A DNA stretch of 64,000 bases from CAZWKQ01 sp964634005 (GCA_964634005.1 CAZWKQ010000002.1:124001-188000), one strand, 5' to 3'; positions 7,913 to 17,861 are shown, numbered from the stretch's first letter. Translations and numbers: made by a program. The notes: generated by a model from the letters alone, not told the origin.

Positions 7913-8120
7913 TTTTTATTTTTACTTTAAAATTACTCCTACTCTGATAAAAGCTTTTCGGAATCCGCTTTAAAAGGTTTTTATGCTCCTTTATCTGTTT
8001 ATTGCATATAAGTTTGAAATCTTACGTTTTTTTGTATTGCTTTTGTGTTAAATAAATGTTAATGAAATTAATTTGCTAATAATCATATATTTAAGTTGAA
8101 TAAAAAGATTATTTTTCATA

Positions 8121-11081
8121 ATGAAAAGAAATTTTTTCTATAGAATACTATTTTGCAGTTTGTTTTTTATTTCTTTTGGTTGGAACTTAAATGCCTCAGA
8201 AATAACAAAAAATAAGGCTGATTATATACGTATAAAAGCTTTAGCCGATACTTTATTCGATAAAACGGATTATAATAATGCTGCTAAATTGTATAATAGT
8301 TTGCTTTATTATTCCGATTTTTTCAATTACACTGATTCTGTAAATATTTACTTAAACCTCGGTATTTCTAATTATCAACTAGGCAGCTACAATAATTCAA
8401 TTAATTATTTGAATATTGTTTTGCCGTTATTGGAAAATAATAAAAATGAACAAGAACTTTATATTTTTACTCTGTTCTATGTTGGTTCTAGTTATATAAA
8501 ATTAGCTAAATACAATGATGCTATTTTGAACTTCAATAAAATAGAAAAGTTTTTACTTTTTTCTCAAAATTCAAATATTAATAATTATATAAATCTTTAC
8601 AATAACATGGCGATAATCTACCAACTAATTGGGGATTATAATAGGTCGCTACTATTTTATGAGAAAACATTGAGGTATTTTGATAACCAATTATCAACCA
8701 ATAATCCATTTTTTTTAAATACTAAAATTAATTTCGGGTTTCTAAATCTTTATTTAAATAAAAAAGATTATTCGGAGTCTTTATCATACATAAGTAATTC
8801 GATCAATAATTTGGAAAAACTTAATTATAAGCAATTAGCAAATTCTTATAATTTGTATGGTATTGCCTTAAAAAAATCTGGCAATTTTTCGGAAGCAGAA
8901 AAATATTATAAAAAGGCTATCGAGAACAGGCTTAAATATGGCTATATGATGAGTGAACTTTCAAAAGATTACCATAATTACGGTGAACTCCTGTTAGCTC
9001 GAAAAAAATATGCCAAAGCACATGAATATTTGAATAAAGCGTACTCCGAGTATTTGAAATACTATGGTACATACAGTACTCACACTGCCATGTGTCTGAA
9101 TTCCTTGACAGATTATTATTATCAAACTGATAATTATGCCAAAGCTCTTGAATTTTCTCAAAAAGCAATAATATCGTCCACAAACGGATTTAATAACAAC
9201 AATATTTTTGCCAATCCTCAGATTAGTCAATCATTATCACATCTTGAACTATTGAAGGCTTTAAAAATTAAAGCCGATATAATGTATAATTTATACAAGC
9301 AAAATCCGCAGAAAAATTTCAAATATCTTTCTTCCGGTTATGAAACATATTCTGCAGCTGTTGAAGTAATTGAAGAAATTCGCAGAACATATACAAGCGA
9401 TGAAAGTAAAATGTATCTTTCGGAACAGGAGAAACCTACTTATGTATCGGCAATAGAAGTTGCAGAAATGTTATACAAAGTAACAAATAATCCTGCCTAT
9501 ATTGAAAAAGCTTTTTTATTTGCCGAGAAGAGCAAAGCTTCGACACTGCTTGCCAATATTCGTAATAATGATGCCTTGGAGTTTGGAAAAATTCCTTCTT
9601 ATATCAGGAATATCGAAAAAGAATTGAAAACAAACATTGTTTTTGAAGAAAAATTATTACAAAGACTTATTAACGATAAAAGTGCAACTAAAAAAGAAAT
9701 TTACGATTCCCAAAATAAACTTTTTGACTTAAAACAAAAGCTTGATTACTTTTACTCATATCTCGATAAGAATTATAAAGATTATTACGAAATAAAGTAT
9801 AATAGAAAATATGCTTCAATTAAGGAAATTCAAAATAATATTAAAAACAAAGAGGCTGTTGTTGAATTTGTATTAACCGAAAATAAAGTTATAAGTTTCT
9901 TAATTACAAAGGACTATTATAACATATATACAACTCATATTGATAAGAGCTTCTTCGACAATATCAATACTTTGGTTTCATTTAATTCAACCAATAAATA
10001 CGGCGGTAATAATTTGGATGATTTTCGCAATTATATTGCTGCTTCTAACGATGTTTACTCAAAATTATTTAAAAAATTTGAATCAAAAATTAGTTTCAAT
10101 CATTTAATAATAGTTCCTGATAATCAACTTAATTTATTATCATTTGAAACTTTAATAAAAAATTCAGTTAATACAGATAAAATTGATTTTGCCGAATTGC
10201 CTTATTTAATAAAATATAACCCTATAAGTTATTCATACTCGGCGACTTTATTATTTAATACTTTTGTTAATGATATAAAATTCTCGAACAATAAAGTGAT
10301 AGCATTTGCTCCCGAATATATTAATAACGGAAATATTAACGCAAATGACAATTCGAGAAATAAATCGTTAAATCCGCTTAAGTTCACTGAAAAAGAAGTT
10401 GAAAGTATAAGTAAGTTTTTCAACACCAGCATTTTGACCGGGAGAAATGCCAACTACACTAATTTCTTGAAATTATCGAAAGATTTTGATATAGTTCATT
10501 TGGCTATGCATGCCGAAGTTGATGATAAACAGCCGTTGAACTCAAAGTTATTATTCTCTAATTTTGATAATTCATCAATGGGTGAAAAGCAAGTAACAGT
10601 TGCCGATATTTACAATATGGACATTAGTACAAAGTTACTTGTTTTAAGTGCCTGCAATACAGGAAAAGGTAAAATAAGAAACGGCGAAGGTACACTCAGT
10701 TTAGCCAGAGCTTTTATGTATGCAGGATGCAAGAGTATAGTTATGACGCTTTGGTCAGTAGAAGATGAGAGTAGTTCGGTATTAATGGAAAGTTTCTATA
10801 AAAATCTTAATAAAGGCTACACAAAGGCAAAAGCACTGCAGTTAGCCAAAGTTGAATATTTGAAAAATAATCCTCCTTCAAAAACTCATCCGTATTTTTG
10901 GGCAGGCTTTATTCCTGTGGGAGATCAGGAGCCGGTTGCAAAAAGCAGTAAGACCGATATTAACTGGGCATTTATTTTTATCGTAGCCGGAGTAGGATTT
11001 GGATTAACTCCAATTTTTACAAATCGAAAAATAAAACGATCAATAAGGCGGAAATTAAGAAGCAGAATGCTGATAAAATAG
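8121..11081 (+). CDS. TPR-repeat CHAT-domain (caspase-like) protein, membrane anchored
   Basis: A 986-residue protein with an N-terminal signal peptide (to about N25), then 9 or more TPR units through about residue 430. A coiled-coil segment follows (about 480-570, VEVIEEIR to LDKNYKDYY). The C-terminal CHAT domain spans about 600-930, followed by one transmembrane helix (WAFIFIVAGVGFGL) and a very basic tail. The CHAT catalytic pair is intact: His797 in VHLAMHAE and Cys845 in LVLSACNTGKG, with the conserved AGCKSIVMTLWSVED after it. The TPR part should face the periplasm and the basic tail the cytoplasm. CHAT proteins are caspase/separase-fold proteases often tied to signalling or defence. 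It diverges from the GG-leader peptide gene 208 bases away and abuts the convergent gene at 11082 without a spacer. Target unknown. Confidence 0.88.
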   Translation: MKRNFFYRILFCSLFFISFGWNLNASEITKNKADYIRIKALADTLFDKTDYNNAAKLYNSLLYYSDFFNYTDSVNIYLNLGISNYQLGSYNNSINYLNIVLPLLENNKNEQELYIFTLFYVGSSYIKLAKYNDAILNFNKIEKFLLFSQNSNINNYINLYNNMAIIYQLIGDYNRSLLFYEKTLRYFDNQLSTNNPFFLNTKINFGFLNLYLNKKDYSESLSYISNSINNLEKLNYKQLANSYNLYGIALKKSGNFSEAEKYYKKAIENRLKYGYMMSELSKDYHNYGELLLARKKYAKAHEYLNKAYSEYLKYYGTYSTHTAMCLNSLTDYYYQTDNYAKALEFSQKAIISSTNGFNNNNIFANPQISQSLSHLELLKALKIKADIMYNLYKQNPQKNFKYLSSGYETYSAAVEVIEEIRRTYTSDESKMYLSEQEKPTYVSAIEVAEMLYKVTNNPAYIEKAFLFAEKSKASTLLANIRNNDALEFGKIPSYIRNIEKELKTNIVFEEKLLQRLINDKSATKKEIYDSQNKLFDLKQKLDYFYSYLDKNYKDYYEIKYNRKYASIKEIQNNIKNKEAVVEFVLTENKVISFLITKDYYNIYTTHIDKSFFDNINTLVSFNSTNKYGGNNLDDFRNYIAASNDVYSKLFKKFESKISFNHLIIVPDNQLNLLSFETLIKNSVNTDKIDFAELPYLIKYNPISYSYSATLLFNTFVNDIKFSNNKVIAFAPEYINNGNINANDNSRNKSLNPLKFTEKEVESISKFFNTSILTGRNANYTNFLKLSKDFDIVHLAMHAEVDDKQPLNSKLLFSNFDNSSMGEKQVTVADIYNMDISTKLLVLSACNTGKGKIRNGEGTLSLARAFMYAGCKSIVMTLWSVEDESSSVLMESFYKNLNKGYTKAKALQLAKVEYLKNNPPSKTHPYFWAGFIPVGDQEPVAKSSKTDINWAFIFIVAGVGFGLTPIFTNRKIKRSIRRKLRSRMLIK

Positions 11082-12497
11082 TTATTTCCCGCGTCCTTGG
11101 ACAATAATAATTATTGTGTACAGCAGGATTTTAATATCGGTTGCTAATGACATGTTTTCGATATAAAGCAAATCATATTTTAACCTTTCAATCATTTGGT
11201 CGACATTTTCGGCATAACCAAATTTTACTTGTCCCCATGAAGTTATTCCGGGCTTAACTTTATGTAATAATCTGTAATGCGGGGCGCGTTTCATTATTTC
11301 GTTAATAAAATACTGCCTTTCGGGACGAGGTCCTACTATTGACATATTCCCTTTTAGTACGTTGTAAAACTGAGGAATTTCATCAATACGTACTTTTCTC
11401 ATAAAGCGACCGAAAGGAGTTATGCGCGGGTCGTTTTTGCATGAAAGCATTGGGGTACCGTTTTCTGCATCGGTGTACATCGAGCGGAACTTGTGCATGG
11501 TAAATGGTTTCCCTTTCAAACCTATTCTTTCGTGTGAATAGAATATTGGCCCTTTTGAAGTTAGCTTTATTATTGCAGCTATTATTACAATAAATGGAGA
11601 TAGAAATATTAAAACAAAAAGAGATATCACTATATCCATTAACCTTTTTAGTGACATTTGCCATGCAGGCATTAAGTCGGGTGATATTAAAATTAACGGT
11701 GCTTGAAAAATTGCACTCATTTTAACTGAACCAAGCAAAATATCTTGTATATCAGGCGTTATTTTTATTACCACCTCGCTATCTTCTAATGCTGTAATTA
11801 TACTCTCAATTAGTTTATGTTCATTTTCTTCTATTGAAATTATTACCTCTTCGATATTTTTTTCTTTGATAATAGATTTTAGTGTACGGTAATTCCCAAG
11901 ATAAGGTAAGTAGTTGCTAAGCGGTGAACTCCCGTTACCGTTCACACTTACATAACCTACAAACTTATTTCCGGATGATTCTACTTGATTTTCAATATCA
12001 TTAAAAGTATTAACGGCATTAGTGTGGCTGCCAACAATTATTGTGTTGAATCCAATAATCTTATTATGAATTTTATAGGCAGTTCGTGATGTAATAATTA
12101 GTCGGAATGAATAAGTGATTAAGAAGTGAAGAGAAAATAATACTAAAAATGATTGATAGTATTTTTTGTACGTTATAATAAAATCATCGAGAATTAGCGC
12201 AAAGAAAATAATTAAAACTCCAATAATGCTTATAATAAATGTTTGTTCGAGTTCTTTTAATCTTGATTTTCGGTAAATTTTTCTGTATGTACCGGTCATT
12301 AAATAAAGAATTTCCCAAAATATTGGTATGAAAATCAATCCTTTATATAAATTTATATCTTCAAAAATCAGTTTATAATCATTAAAAAAACTAATATTTT
12401 CCTGATTTTTTCTGTAAATGAAGAAAAGTCCCCAGGCAAGCATTGCTGATAATACGTCAGCAATCACATATTTAGTTACCTGAAGTTTTTTATTCAT
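11082..12497 (-). CDS. undecaprenyl-phosphate sugar phosphotransferase (exopolysaccharide initiating)
   Basis: A 471-residue polyprenyl glycosylphosphotransferase. The N-terminal half has four to five transmembrane helices and a Rossmann-like CoA-binding region (TIIVGSHTNAVNTFNDIE). After another hydrophobic helix comes the catalytic Bac_transf domain: SLKRLMDIVIS, GPIFYSHERIGLKG, MHKFRSMY, RKVRIDEIPQFYNVLKGNMS, IVGPRPE and VKPGITSWGQVKFGY. It transfers a sugar-1-phosphate to the lipid carrier to start a surface polysaccharide. WcaJ-type members use glucose-1-phosphate; the sugar here is not proven. The start codon overlaps the stop of the upstream lipoprotein gene by one base (TAATG), so translation is coupled. 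No glycosyltransferases follow. Confidence 0.9.
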   Translation of the reverse strand: MNKKLQVTKYVIADVLSAMLAWGLFFIYRKNQENISFFNDYKLIFEDINLYKGLIFIPIFWEILYLMTGTYRKIYRKSRLKELEQTFIISIIGVLIIFFALILDDFIITYKKYYQSFLVLFSLHFLITYSFRLIITSRTAYKIHNKIIGFNTIIVGSHTNAVNTFNDIENQVESSGNKFVGYVSVNGNGSSPLSNYLPYLGNYRTLKSIIKEKNIEEVIISIEENEHKLIESIITALEDSEVVIKITPDIQDILLGSVKMSAIFQAPLILISPDLMPAWQMSLKRLMDIVISLFVLIFLSPFIVIIAAIIKLTSKGPIFYSHERIGLKGKPFTMHKFRSMYTDAENGTPMLSCKNDPRITPFGRFMRKVRIDEIPQFYNVLKGNMSIVGPRPERQYFINEIMKRAPHYRLLHKVKPGITSWGQVKFGYAENVDQMIERLKYDLLYIENMSLATDIKILLYTIIIIVQGRGK

Positions 12498-13417
12498 TAT
12501 TTTGAAGTATTGAAGTGAACTAATTTTATATTGTCGAAAACTATAACAGCTTCGTTAACAGTTTCTTGTTTATAATGACCGAAGAATATTTTAAAACTGC
12601 TTGCATTGTATTCGTTAGCGAGGTCGGGAGTTAAGTTTATATATATCTTTTTCCATTCAGATGTAGGGTATAATGTAATGGTAGCTACTTGTTTTATTGT
12701 ATTGGAGTAATAAGCAAAAAAGCCAACCATAAAAATATTGTTGTTTTTATAGTTCATTTCGAGAAAAACAGGTGAACCGTTTTTAGGTAAAACAAAATTA
12801 TCAATGGTTTCAATTTCAAAAAAATTTTGATTTGACAGTAAATTTACTAACCCAGAATACGTTCCTTCGAATACATATTGTGGGATGTTTGTTTTATAAA
12901 TACCTGTATCACTGTTTGATCTTTTTTGCAATGATACACCTCCGTCTTCAAAATCTTCTTTCCAAGCAAATTTTGTGTTATCGAGATAAGAAGTAACCAA
13001 AAGATTAGTGTCAATTTTAGTTATGCTGTCGGGAACAAGGTTAAAGTTGTATATTTCGATACTTTTATAAAAGGGATAGGAAATTCTTGTACCTGAGATT
13101 CCATTCATTTTAATGCCGGGTAAAATCGTAATTTTATGTTGACCTTTTTTTAATATTGGAAACTTTGCCGGAAGTTCAAAAGCGCCGATTAATTCATCGT
13201 CGACATATACCCACGCATCGGTAATTTTATTCGAAAGGCTGCCTTCGTTAATATTAGGATTATCGACCAGTTTGATTTTCTCTATTTGCAAATACGACGG
13301 AATAGTCATATCGCCTTCAAATTTGTCGCATGAATAAAGAAGAGAAAACAGTACAGCGATATTAAAATATAGAAACAGCTTAATAATTACATTTTTAGAG
13401 TAAAATAAGTTTTGCAT
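12497..13417 (-). CDS. lipoprotein with PEGA-like and jelly-roll regions
   Basis: A 306-residue lipoprotein. I chose the ATG at 13415-13417 rather than an in-frame TTG 24 bases upstream, because it gives a compact signal ending in a lipobox (LFSLLYS-Cys). Residues about 35-130 look like a PEGA-type domain (AWVYVDDELIGAFELPAKFP, then KKGQHKITI). Residues about 150-300 resemble a carbohydrate-binding-like beta-sandwich (FAWKEDFEDGG near the start, EAVIVFDNIKLVHF at the end). It is coupled to the sugar-phosphate transferase and preceded by a GnnA-like dehydrogenase, so a role in surface-glycan assembly or anchoring is possible. I do not know a characterised homologue. Confidence 0.78.
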   Translation of the reverse strand: MQNLFYSKNVIIKLFLYFNIAVLFSLLYSCDKFEGDMTIPSYLQIEKIKLVDNPNINEGSLSNKITDAWVYVDDELIGAFELPAKFPILKKGQHKITILPGIKMNGISGTRISYPFYKSIEIYNFNLVPDSITKIDTNLLVTSYLDNTKFAWKEDFEDGGVSLQKRSNSDTGIYKTNIPQYVFEGTYSGLVNLLSNQNFFEIETIDNFVLPKNGSPVFLEMNYKNNNIFMVGFFAYYSNTIKQVATITLYPTSEWKKIYINLTPDLANEYNASSFKIFFGHYKQETVNEAVIVFDNIKLVHFNTSK

Positions 13418-13491
13418 TAAAAACAATTTGTAACAGATCAAACAATTATTTAACGAACTTTTGTTATAAATAGTATTAAAAGAAGAACCAA

Positions 13492-14466
13492 TCAGAAATT
13501 AATTTTTTCAACTATTTGATAAGCTACTTTTAATGCATTATAACCGTCTTGTATTGTAACCGGAGGTTCGGTATTATTAACAATGGATTTGTAGAAAGTT
13601 TCGAGTTCTTCCTTTATTGCATTACTTTGTTGAAACTCAGGTTTTTCGAATATAATTTGTTTGCTTCCTTTATTATTGCCCAAATCTATTATCATTGCAA
13701 ATGGGTCGTTTATTTGATTTGGGTCAACTTCCTTCATTTTTACTATTTCCGATTCTTTTTTGAGGAAATCTATGGCTATATATGCATCTTTTTGGAAAAT
13801 ACGGGTTTTACGCATATTTTTCAATGATATTCTGCTTGCAGTGAGATTGGCAACACAGCCGTTTTCAAACTCTATGCGTGCATTGGCAATATCGGGAGTA
13901 TCGCTAACAACGGCTACTCCGCTTGCATGTATTTCTTTAACTTCCGATTTTACAATACTTAAAATTATATCAATATCGTGTATCATAAGGTCGAGTATAA
14001 CCGGCACGTCTGTCCCTCTCGGGTTGAATTGAGCTAAGCGGTGACTTTCGATAAACATAGGATGTTTTATCGAATTTTTTACAGATATAAAGGCAGGATT
14101 AAACCTTTCAACATGGCCAACCTGTACTTTAACCTCAGCTTTTTCGGCTAATTCGATTATTTTTTTTGCTTCTTCAGCCGATGCTGCAATTGGTTTTTCA
14201 ATAAAAACATGCTTTTTGGCATTCAGCGATTTTGAAGCACATTCATAATGAGAGCTTGTAGGTGTAACAATATCAATAATATCAACACTTTCAATCAACT
14301 CCTCGAGTGAACTGAAGGCTTTGATATTAAATTCTTGTTCAACTTTTTTCGAATTTTCACTATCAGCGTCATAAAAGCCAATAAGATTGTAATTTTCAAT
14401 TTCTTTAATACATTTTATATGTATTTTCCCAAGGTGGCCTGCACCCAAAACTCCAATTTTCAGCAT
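13492..14466 (-). CDS. Gfo/Idh/MocA oxidoreductase, GnnA-like sugar-nucleotide dehydrogenase
   Basis: A 324-residue NAD(P)-dependent oxidoreductase. The start is ATG 14464-14466, which puts the Rossmann motif at the N-terminus (KIGVLGAGHLGKIH). An in-frame TTG 105 bases upstream would overlap the divergent pcm gene. Family motifs are VTPTSSHYE, HVFIEKPIA and VQVGHVERFNPA, then FNPRGTDVPVILDLMIHDID. The last two are hallmarks of the subgroup that includes GnnA, which oxidises the 3-hydroxyl of UDP-GlcNAc on the way to 3-amino sugars for lipid A or glycans. A GnnB/WbpE-type aminotransferase occurs 26 kb away at 40404. The substrate assignment is inference from motifs. It heads a likely operon with the lipoprotein and sugar transferase (74-base gap). 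Confidence 0.85.
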   Translation of the reverse strand: MLKIGVLGAGHLGKIHIKCIKEIENYNLIGFYDADSENSKKVEQEFNIKAFSSLEELIESVDIIDIVTPTSSHYECASKSLNAKKHVFIEKPIAASAEEAKKIIELAEKAEVKVQVGHVERFNPAFISVKNSIKHPMFIESHRLAQFNPRGTDVPVILDLMIHDIDIILSIVKSEVKEIHASGVAVVSDTPDIANARIEFENGCVANLTASRISLKNMRKTRIFQKDAYIAIDFLKKESEIVKMKEVDPNQINDPFAMIIDLGNNKGSKQIIFEKPEFQQSNAIKEELETFYKSIVNNTEPPVTIQDGYNALKVAYQIVEKINF

Positions 14467-14481
14467 AAAAAATTTTTTTTG

Positions 14482-14489
14482 CAAAAGTA
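14482..14489 (-). promoter_or_regulatory. -7 box for the GnnA-like gene
   Basis: On the minus strand this reads TACTTTTG, an exact TAnnTTTG match, 16 bases upstream of the start codon, so the leader would be under 12 bases. A second, plus-strand box with one mismatch (TACTTTCG, 14515-14522) may serve pcm. Confidence 0.5.
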
Positions 14490-14550
14490 ATTTTTTATCA
14501 TCAATTGAAATTACTACTTTCGCAAAAAAAAACAATTTTGTTGGTTGAGA

Positions 14551-15201
14551 ATGACAGATTCGTACAAACACAAAGGACTCAGAAAAAAATTAGCAGCGTC
14601 GATTAAGGCAAAAGGAATCAAAGATGAAAATATAATTGCTGCAATTGAAAAAATTCCGAGACATCTTTTTTTAGATTCATCTTTTACAGAATTTGCATAT
14701 CAGGATCAGCCCTTTCCGATAGGCTGTGGACAAACAATTTCGCAACCTTATACTGTTGCATTTCAAACCGAATTGCTCGAAATAAAAAGAGGCGACAAGG
14801 TTTTGGAAGTTGGCACAGGTTCGGGATATCAGGCTTGTGTGTTATTGGAGCTTGGTGCAAAAGTGTTTACTATTGAGCGTCAAAAGGTTCTTTATCAGAA
14901 AACAAAAGAATTTTTACCTAAGATAGGCTATAAACCAAGAATGTTTTTTGGCGATGGATATGCAGGATTGCCGACTTATGCTCCTTTTGACAAAATAATA
15001 GTTACTGCAGGCGCTCCTTTTATTCCTCAGGCTTTAAAAGATCAGCTTAAAATTGGCGGTATAATGGTTGTTCCGGTTGGTGAAGATATACAATATATGT
15101 ACACTCTAAGAAAAACCGGAGATAATACTTTTGAAGAAAAACAACACGGAATGTTCAGGTTTGTCCCTTTACTGGGAGATAAAGAAGATTCCGGCTGTTA
15201 A
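14551..15201 (+). CDS. pcm: protein-L-isoaspartate O-methyltransferase
   Basis: A 216-residue cytoplasmic enzyme that methylates the carboxyl of L-isoaspartyl residues in damaged proteins using S-adenosylmethionine, starting their repair. Diagnostic motifs are RHLFLD, the conserved GQTISQPYTVA and SAM motif I (VLEVGTGSGYQACVL), followed by TIER (the acidic residue contacting the ribose), FDKIIVTAGAP and GGIMVVPVG. Length fits the family. ATG 14551 is preferred over a TTG six bases earlier. It diverges from the GnnA-like gene and converges on the TonB-receptor gene, with 18 bases between. A small inverted repeat gctgtt/aacagc (15194-15218) spans the stop and may end both transcripts weakly. 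Confidence 0.93.
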   Translation: MTDSYKHKGLRKKLAASIKAKGIKDENIIAAIEKIPRHLFLDSSFTEFAYQDQPFPIGCGQTISQPYTVAFQTELLEIKRGDKVLEVGTGSGYQACVLLELGAKVFTIERQKVLYQKTKEFLPKIGYKPRMFFGDGYAGLPTYAPFDKIIVTAGAPFIPQALKDQLKIGGIMVVPVGEDIQYMYTLRKTGDNTFEEKQHGMFRFVPLLGDKEDSGC

Positions 15202-15219
15202 TATATACGATAAACAGCA

Positions 15220-17607
15220 TTAAAATTCGGCTATTACTCCTATTGTCGGTAAAACATTTCCCGAAAAATTATCTATTCTTCTTAAAATATATCTTGAATT
15301 ATCATTAGGGTCAATAACCGGATTTCCCATTATATCTCTATTTGTATAAATTGGAGCTTGTTCCGATTTATAAGCCAGTACATTCTGTACATCCAAGTAG
15401 AACATTAATGCCCAATTGTTGAAATAGTAACTCTTGTCAATTCTAATATCAAGTTGATTGAAGCTCTTCAATCTCAACGAATTATATTTATCATAATCGG
15501 GAAAACCTCTGCCAAAAGCATTCCAGTTACTAATTATTGCCGATTTGTCTAAATCTATTGGGGTATAAGGAGCACCACCCACAAAACGCCATTTTGCACC
15601 TAACTCCCAATTTCTTCCAATATTTCTTCTTAAAGTAGTATTTATAATATGAATATTATCCCATGATGACGGAATAAATTGGGAATTTCTCTCTTCGAAC
15701 TTGCTTCTGACTAAGGTATATGAAATTATAATATTAAATCCCAATAAATCATTGTTTTTATAATACAACTCCATACCGTATGCCTTGCCTTTAGAGGTAG
15801 AAGTAACGGCTTCATCGCCAAAAGTGCCGTAATCGCTGCCTTTGCTTGCTAAAGATACTGAATCATACAGCGAAAAAGGATAATTATAGTACCATTTATA
15901 AAACAGTTCAAATGTTAGCTTTGAATTATTATCTTTAATAAAATCAAAACCCCCGACTATATGATCGCTTTCGATATACTTAATCCCGTTGGATTTATTA
16001 ACCAGTTCGCCTGATGAATTTCTGTATCCAAGAGTTGTATATGCAGGTCTTTGAAAGTATTTTCCTGTATTAAAATTTAAATACCATTTTTCGCTTAACA
16101 TATACGAAGCCGAAATCCTGGGAGACATTTGATCCAACAAATTACTCATTTCTTTGCTGTAGCTGTTTGCATCCATTCTCAAGCCCACAGATAAAAGCAA
16201 GCGTTCGTCGTAATAACTTTTACTTATTTGGCTGAAAATACTCCAAGCAAATAAGTTTAATCGGCTGTTATAGTCGATTTTTATTAGTTTGTTATCAGTA
16301 AAAATATTTCGTTTAGTTTCGTTTAAATATTTGTTGTATTCAATTCCTCCGCCAACATTAAATTTAAGATTACCTTTAAAAACATTATGCTCATACCTGA
16401 ATTTATTTTCAATCTCATCAGAAGTGTAGTCTAATATCTTAGGGAGATTTTCATTATTACCTTGATATTTATATGAGCTGTTTCTCAGCATATTTCTGCT
16501 TAAAACATATGTGTCGAAAGAATTTTTTCTAAAATGTTTAAAAACCGCACCCGTGGCATAATTCCATTGGTTAAAAACAGGAAGGTAGTCAAGTATATAA
16601 AGTTGAGATTCATTAGGATTTTTAATGCCCGTATTGAGTTTAAATTCGTCAATGGCTCCAATACCAATAATTGTAAGTTCATTTTTATTATCGAAAGTAG
16701 TTTTCGATTTCCATTGAAAATCATTATAAGTGGGTAGGAAAGGAAGCCCAATGGCGCTAAAAAGGAATTGAAGATAGGAACGTCGGGCAGAAAACAAAAA
16801 AGTTGTATTTCTGCTAAGAGGACCGTTAGCAGCAAGAGCAAGATCCGAAGCTCCTATTGACGCTTTATACTTCAGATTTTCAGGATTTCCTTCTATTAAT
16901 CGCATATCAAGGATTGAACTAAGTGCATTGCCCTTATTTGCAGGGAATGCTCCCGAATAAAAATCAACTTTTTTAATAAAGTCAACATTAACTATCCCGA
17001 CAGGACCTCCAGAAGCTCCTTGTGTTGCAAAGTGGTTTAAATTCGGAATTTCTACATCGTCAATATAAAACCTGTTTTCGCTGGCTCCTCCGCCTCTTAC
17101 AATAACATCGTTTCTGTAGGCCGGAGTTGATGCTACTCCGGGTAATGTTTGCAGTATTCTAGATATATCTCTATTACTACCAGGGCTTTTCTCTATTTCT
17201 GCTATTCCAATGCTTCGCATTGATAAGGGACTCTCTTTATCGGGTTTTATTACGGCATCTTTTATTTCAACTTCTTTTAATTTAATTAAGGTTTCTTTCA
17301 TGGGTATTTCTACATAGCTTGTCTTCCCGCCGATTACCATAAATTCTGTTGAAATGTAATTTTCAAAACCAACATAAGAAGCTATAATCTTTACGTAACC
17401 CGGTTTAACATTCGAAAAAACAAAGTTGCCGTTGATATCTGAAGTTGTACCCGTAATTGTATTAGCAATGATAAGATTTGCAAAAGCAATTGCTTCATTG
17501 TTTGATGAATTATAAATTCTGCCTTTTATTGTTCCAACCTGTGAATATGAATAAATAAAAGTTGTAAAAATGCTTATTAATAATATAGGAATATATTTAA
17601 GTTTCAT
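15220..17607 (-). CDS. TonB-dependent outer-membrane receptor
   Basis: A 795-residue receptor. Order: signal peptide (LISIFTTFIYSYS), a carboxypeptidase-regulatory-like domain (about 25-110, VGTIKGRIYNSSNNEAIAF ... VKIIASYVGFENY), a plug domain (about 125-230, ISRILQTLPGVAS, DVIVRGGGASENRFYIDDVE) and then a 22-strand-type barrel ending in an aromatic-rich strand and Phe. It takes up a bulky ligand using TonB energy. Shorter than SusC proteins and without a SusD partner, it is more like siderophore, cobalamin or peptide receptors, but the ligand is not evident. It stands alone, convergent with pcm. No Fur-like or other operator was recognised in the 359 bases upstream. Confidence 0.9.
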   Translation of the reverse strand: MKLKYIPILLISIFTTFIYSYSQVGTIKGRIYNSSNNEAIAFANLIIANTITGTTSDINGNFVFSNVKPGYVKIIASYVGFENYISTEFMVIGGKTSYVEIPMKETLIKLKEVEIKDAVIKPDKESPLSMRSIGIAEIEKSPGSNRDISRILQTLPGVASTPAYRNDVIVRGGGASENRFYIDDVEIPNLNHFATQGASGGPVGIVNVDFIKKVDFYSGAFPANKGNALSSILDMRLIEGNPENLKYKASIGASDLALAANGPLSRNTTFLFSARRSYLQFLFSAIGLPFLPTYNDFQWKSKTTFDNKNELTIIGIGAIDEFKLNTGIKNPNESQLYILDYLPVFNQWNYATGAVFKHFRKNSFDTYVLSRNMLRNSSYKYQGNNENLPKILDYTSDEIENKFRYEHNVFKGNLKFNVGGGIEYNKYLNETKRNIFTDNKLIKIDYNSRLNLFAWSIFSQISKSYYDERLLLSVGLRMDANSYSKEMSNLLDQMSPRISASYMLSEKWYLNFNTGKYFQRPAYTTLGYRNSSGELVNKSNGIKYIESDHIVGGFDFIKDNNSKLTFELFYKWYYNYPFSLYDSVSLASKGSDYGTFGDEAVTSTSKGKAYGMELYYKNNDLLGFNIIISYTLVRSKFEERNSQFIPSSWDNIHIINTTLRRNIGRNWELGAKWRFVGGAPYTPIDLDKSAIISNWNAFGRGFPDYDKYNSLRLKSFNQLDIRIDKSYYFNNWALMFYLDVQNVLAYKSEQAPIYTNRDIMGNPVIDPNDNSRYILRRIDNFSGNVLPTIGVIAEF

Positions 17608-17861
17608 ATTGATTCATTTTAACAATTGTTATTTTATAACAATAAACTTACAATAATGTTCTTTTGTGAGAATTATTCTTTGGTTAATATAATAAAACCA
17701 TTTTATAAGAATAACTATAATTTTAAAAATTGAAATATATGATTTAAAGTAAATTGACTCTTATAAATTCAAAAATCTATTTATAATTTTTATTAAATCT
17801 GCTGAAATACAAGTAATTGGTTATTTAATGATTAAAATGCAACATTCGTGAAAAATATTAT
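17608..17861. other. intergenic region between TonB receptor and rpmH
   Basis: AT-rich gap with no open frame of note on either strand. No CAAAnnTA box (a minus-strand promoter) is present near the receptor start. The right end holds the rpmH promoter, annotated separately. Confidence 0.5.

Noticed and set aside
7644..7973. A 109-codon plus-strand open frame opposite the GG-leader peptide gene
   Set aside because: Its translation is Phe/Leu-rich with no domain or promoter and starts in a weak context; it is the antisense shadow of the minus-strand peptide gene and AT-rich flanks.
15194..15218. Terminator between pcm and the TonB receptor
   Set aside because: The gctgtt/aacagc stem has six base pairs with a 13-base loop and no T run; mentioned in the pcm entry but too weak for its own entry.
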